6,323 nucleotides of DNA from contig JAILIR010000184.1 in the NCBI GenBank assembly GCA_024695185.1, forward strand, positions 1 through 6,323. The letters run 5' to 3'. Below, piece after piece: positions 5,895-6,323 of this stretch; position 1 is the first letter of the stretch; the number at the start of each line of letters is the position of its first letter. The notes beneath the pieces are model-generated. The model was not told where the DNA came from, ran no database searches, and worked only from the letters and a program-made list of their open reading frames with translations. The DNA is from a bacterium. GTDB taxonomy: Bacteria; Bacillota_I; Bacilli_A; Acholeplasmatales; JAEDCM01. Both the position numbers and the translations under genes were made by a program.

Positions 5895-6323
5895 TGAAAT
5901 ATTTAAAAAAGTCATTAGAAGGAAGAGTTCCTTATTATTCAAAGATGATAACTGATGGGATTATTCTAAATGCTAATGAAAGTGCCTTTGAAACTCCAAA
6001 AGAAATAATGGAACTAGTTAAAAAAGAAATAGATAATATTGATTTAAGAAGATACCCTGATACAGATAATACAGTTATTAGAGAAGCGCTAGCTAAAAAT
6101 TATAATACTGATATTAAAAATATCACTTGTGGAGTAGGGTCTGATCAATTACTTGATTGTATCTTCAAAAGCTTAATAGAAGATGAATACATTCTAGCTT
6201 GTAATCCTACATTTAGTATGTATAAGGAATATGCAAGCTATACAAATGGTAAGTTTATTGATATAGATTTCTTGCCTAACTTTATATATGATACTAAAAA
6301 AATATTAGAAACTATTGATACAT
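5894..6323 (+). CDS. hisC: Histidinol-phosphate aminotransferase, N-terminal part (runs off the window)
   Basis: HisC transfers the amino group of glutamate to imidazole acetol phosphate, giving histidinol phosphate, with PLP as cofactor. The first 143 residues are in the window and match fold-type I HisC. They show ILNANESAFETP (24-35), RRYPD (52-56), CGVGSDQLLD (79-88, the usual GxGSDE PLP-phosphate region with Gln in place of Glu) and NPTFSMY (104-110). The PLP lysine and the C-terminal half lie beyond the right edge. Its ATG shares one base with the hisD stop (TAATG), as expected for coupled translation. The frame stays open to the window end, with no sign of disruption. Other class I/II aminotransferases look similar, but the operon position makes HisC the clear choice. 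Confidence 0.93.
   Translation, partial: MKYLKKSLEGRVPYYSKMITDGIILNANESAFETPKEIMELVKKEIDNIDLRRYPDTDNTVIREALAKNYNTDIKNITCGVGSDQLLDCIFKSLIEDEYILACNPTFSMYKEYASYTNGKFIDIDFLPNFIYDTKKILETIDT

Overview
The window is AT-rich (roughly 30% GC by eye) chromosomal sequence from a low-GC Gram-positive bacterium (Bacillota; a Bacilli-, Erysipelotrichia- or Mollicutes-related lineage is plausible but not proven). The grounds are strong AGGAG/GGAGG ribosome binding sites, AGA- and TTA-rich codon use, FtsZ and DinB of Firmicutes type, and a split HisZ/short-HisG enzyme. Every Trp codon in the genes seen is TGG and hisG ends at TGA, so the standard bacterial code 11 applies rather than the mycoplasma code.

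Layout. Bases 1-80 hold the last 17 codons of an unidentified upstream gene, whose stop codon lies inside a strong terminator hairpin. ftsZ (182-1306) follows on the + strand with its own ribosome binding site and ends at a second, probably bidirectional terminator, so it looks like a single-gene transcription unit. A 65-residue single-span membrane protein of unknown function (1354-1551, minus strand) converges on ftsZ. It diverges from dinB (1612-2763, + strand), a Y-family translesion polymerase, across a 60-bp gap with two back-to-back TATAAT boxes. After dinB, a good sigma-A-type promoter (TTGATT, 17 bp, TATAAT) drives a tightly packed histidine operon: hisZ, hisG, hisD and the start of hisC, which runs off the right edge.

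How the genes work together. HisZ and short-form HisG together form the ATP phosphoribosyltransferase that commits ATP and PRPP to histidine synthesis. HisD carries out the last two oxidations, and HisC the transamination just before them. Junction overlaps of 13, 4 and 1 bp point to translational coupling. The most notable non-coding signal is a near-perfect dyad (2811-2832) just downstream of the his promoter and touching the hisZ ribosome binding site; it is a candidate operator or RNA hairpin.

I see no mobile element, CRISPR array, tRNA, rRNA or clearly novel system. The window is mostly conserved core genes. The less-explained items are the small membrane protein, the his dyad, the isolated ftsZ and a 10-bp tandem repeat at the hisG/hisD junction.
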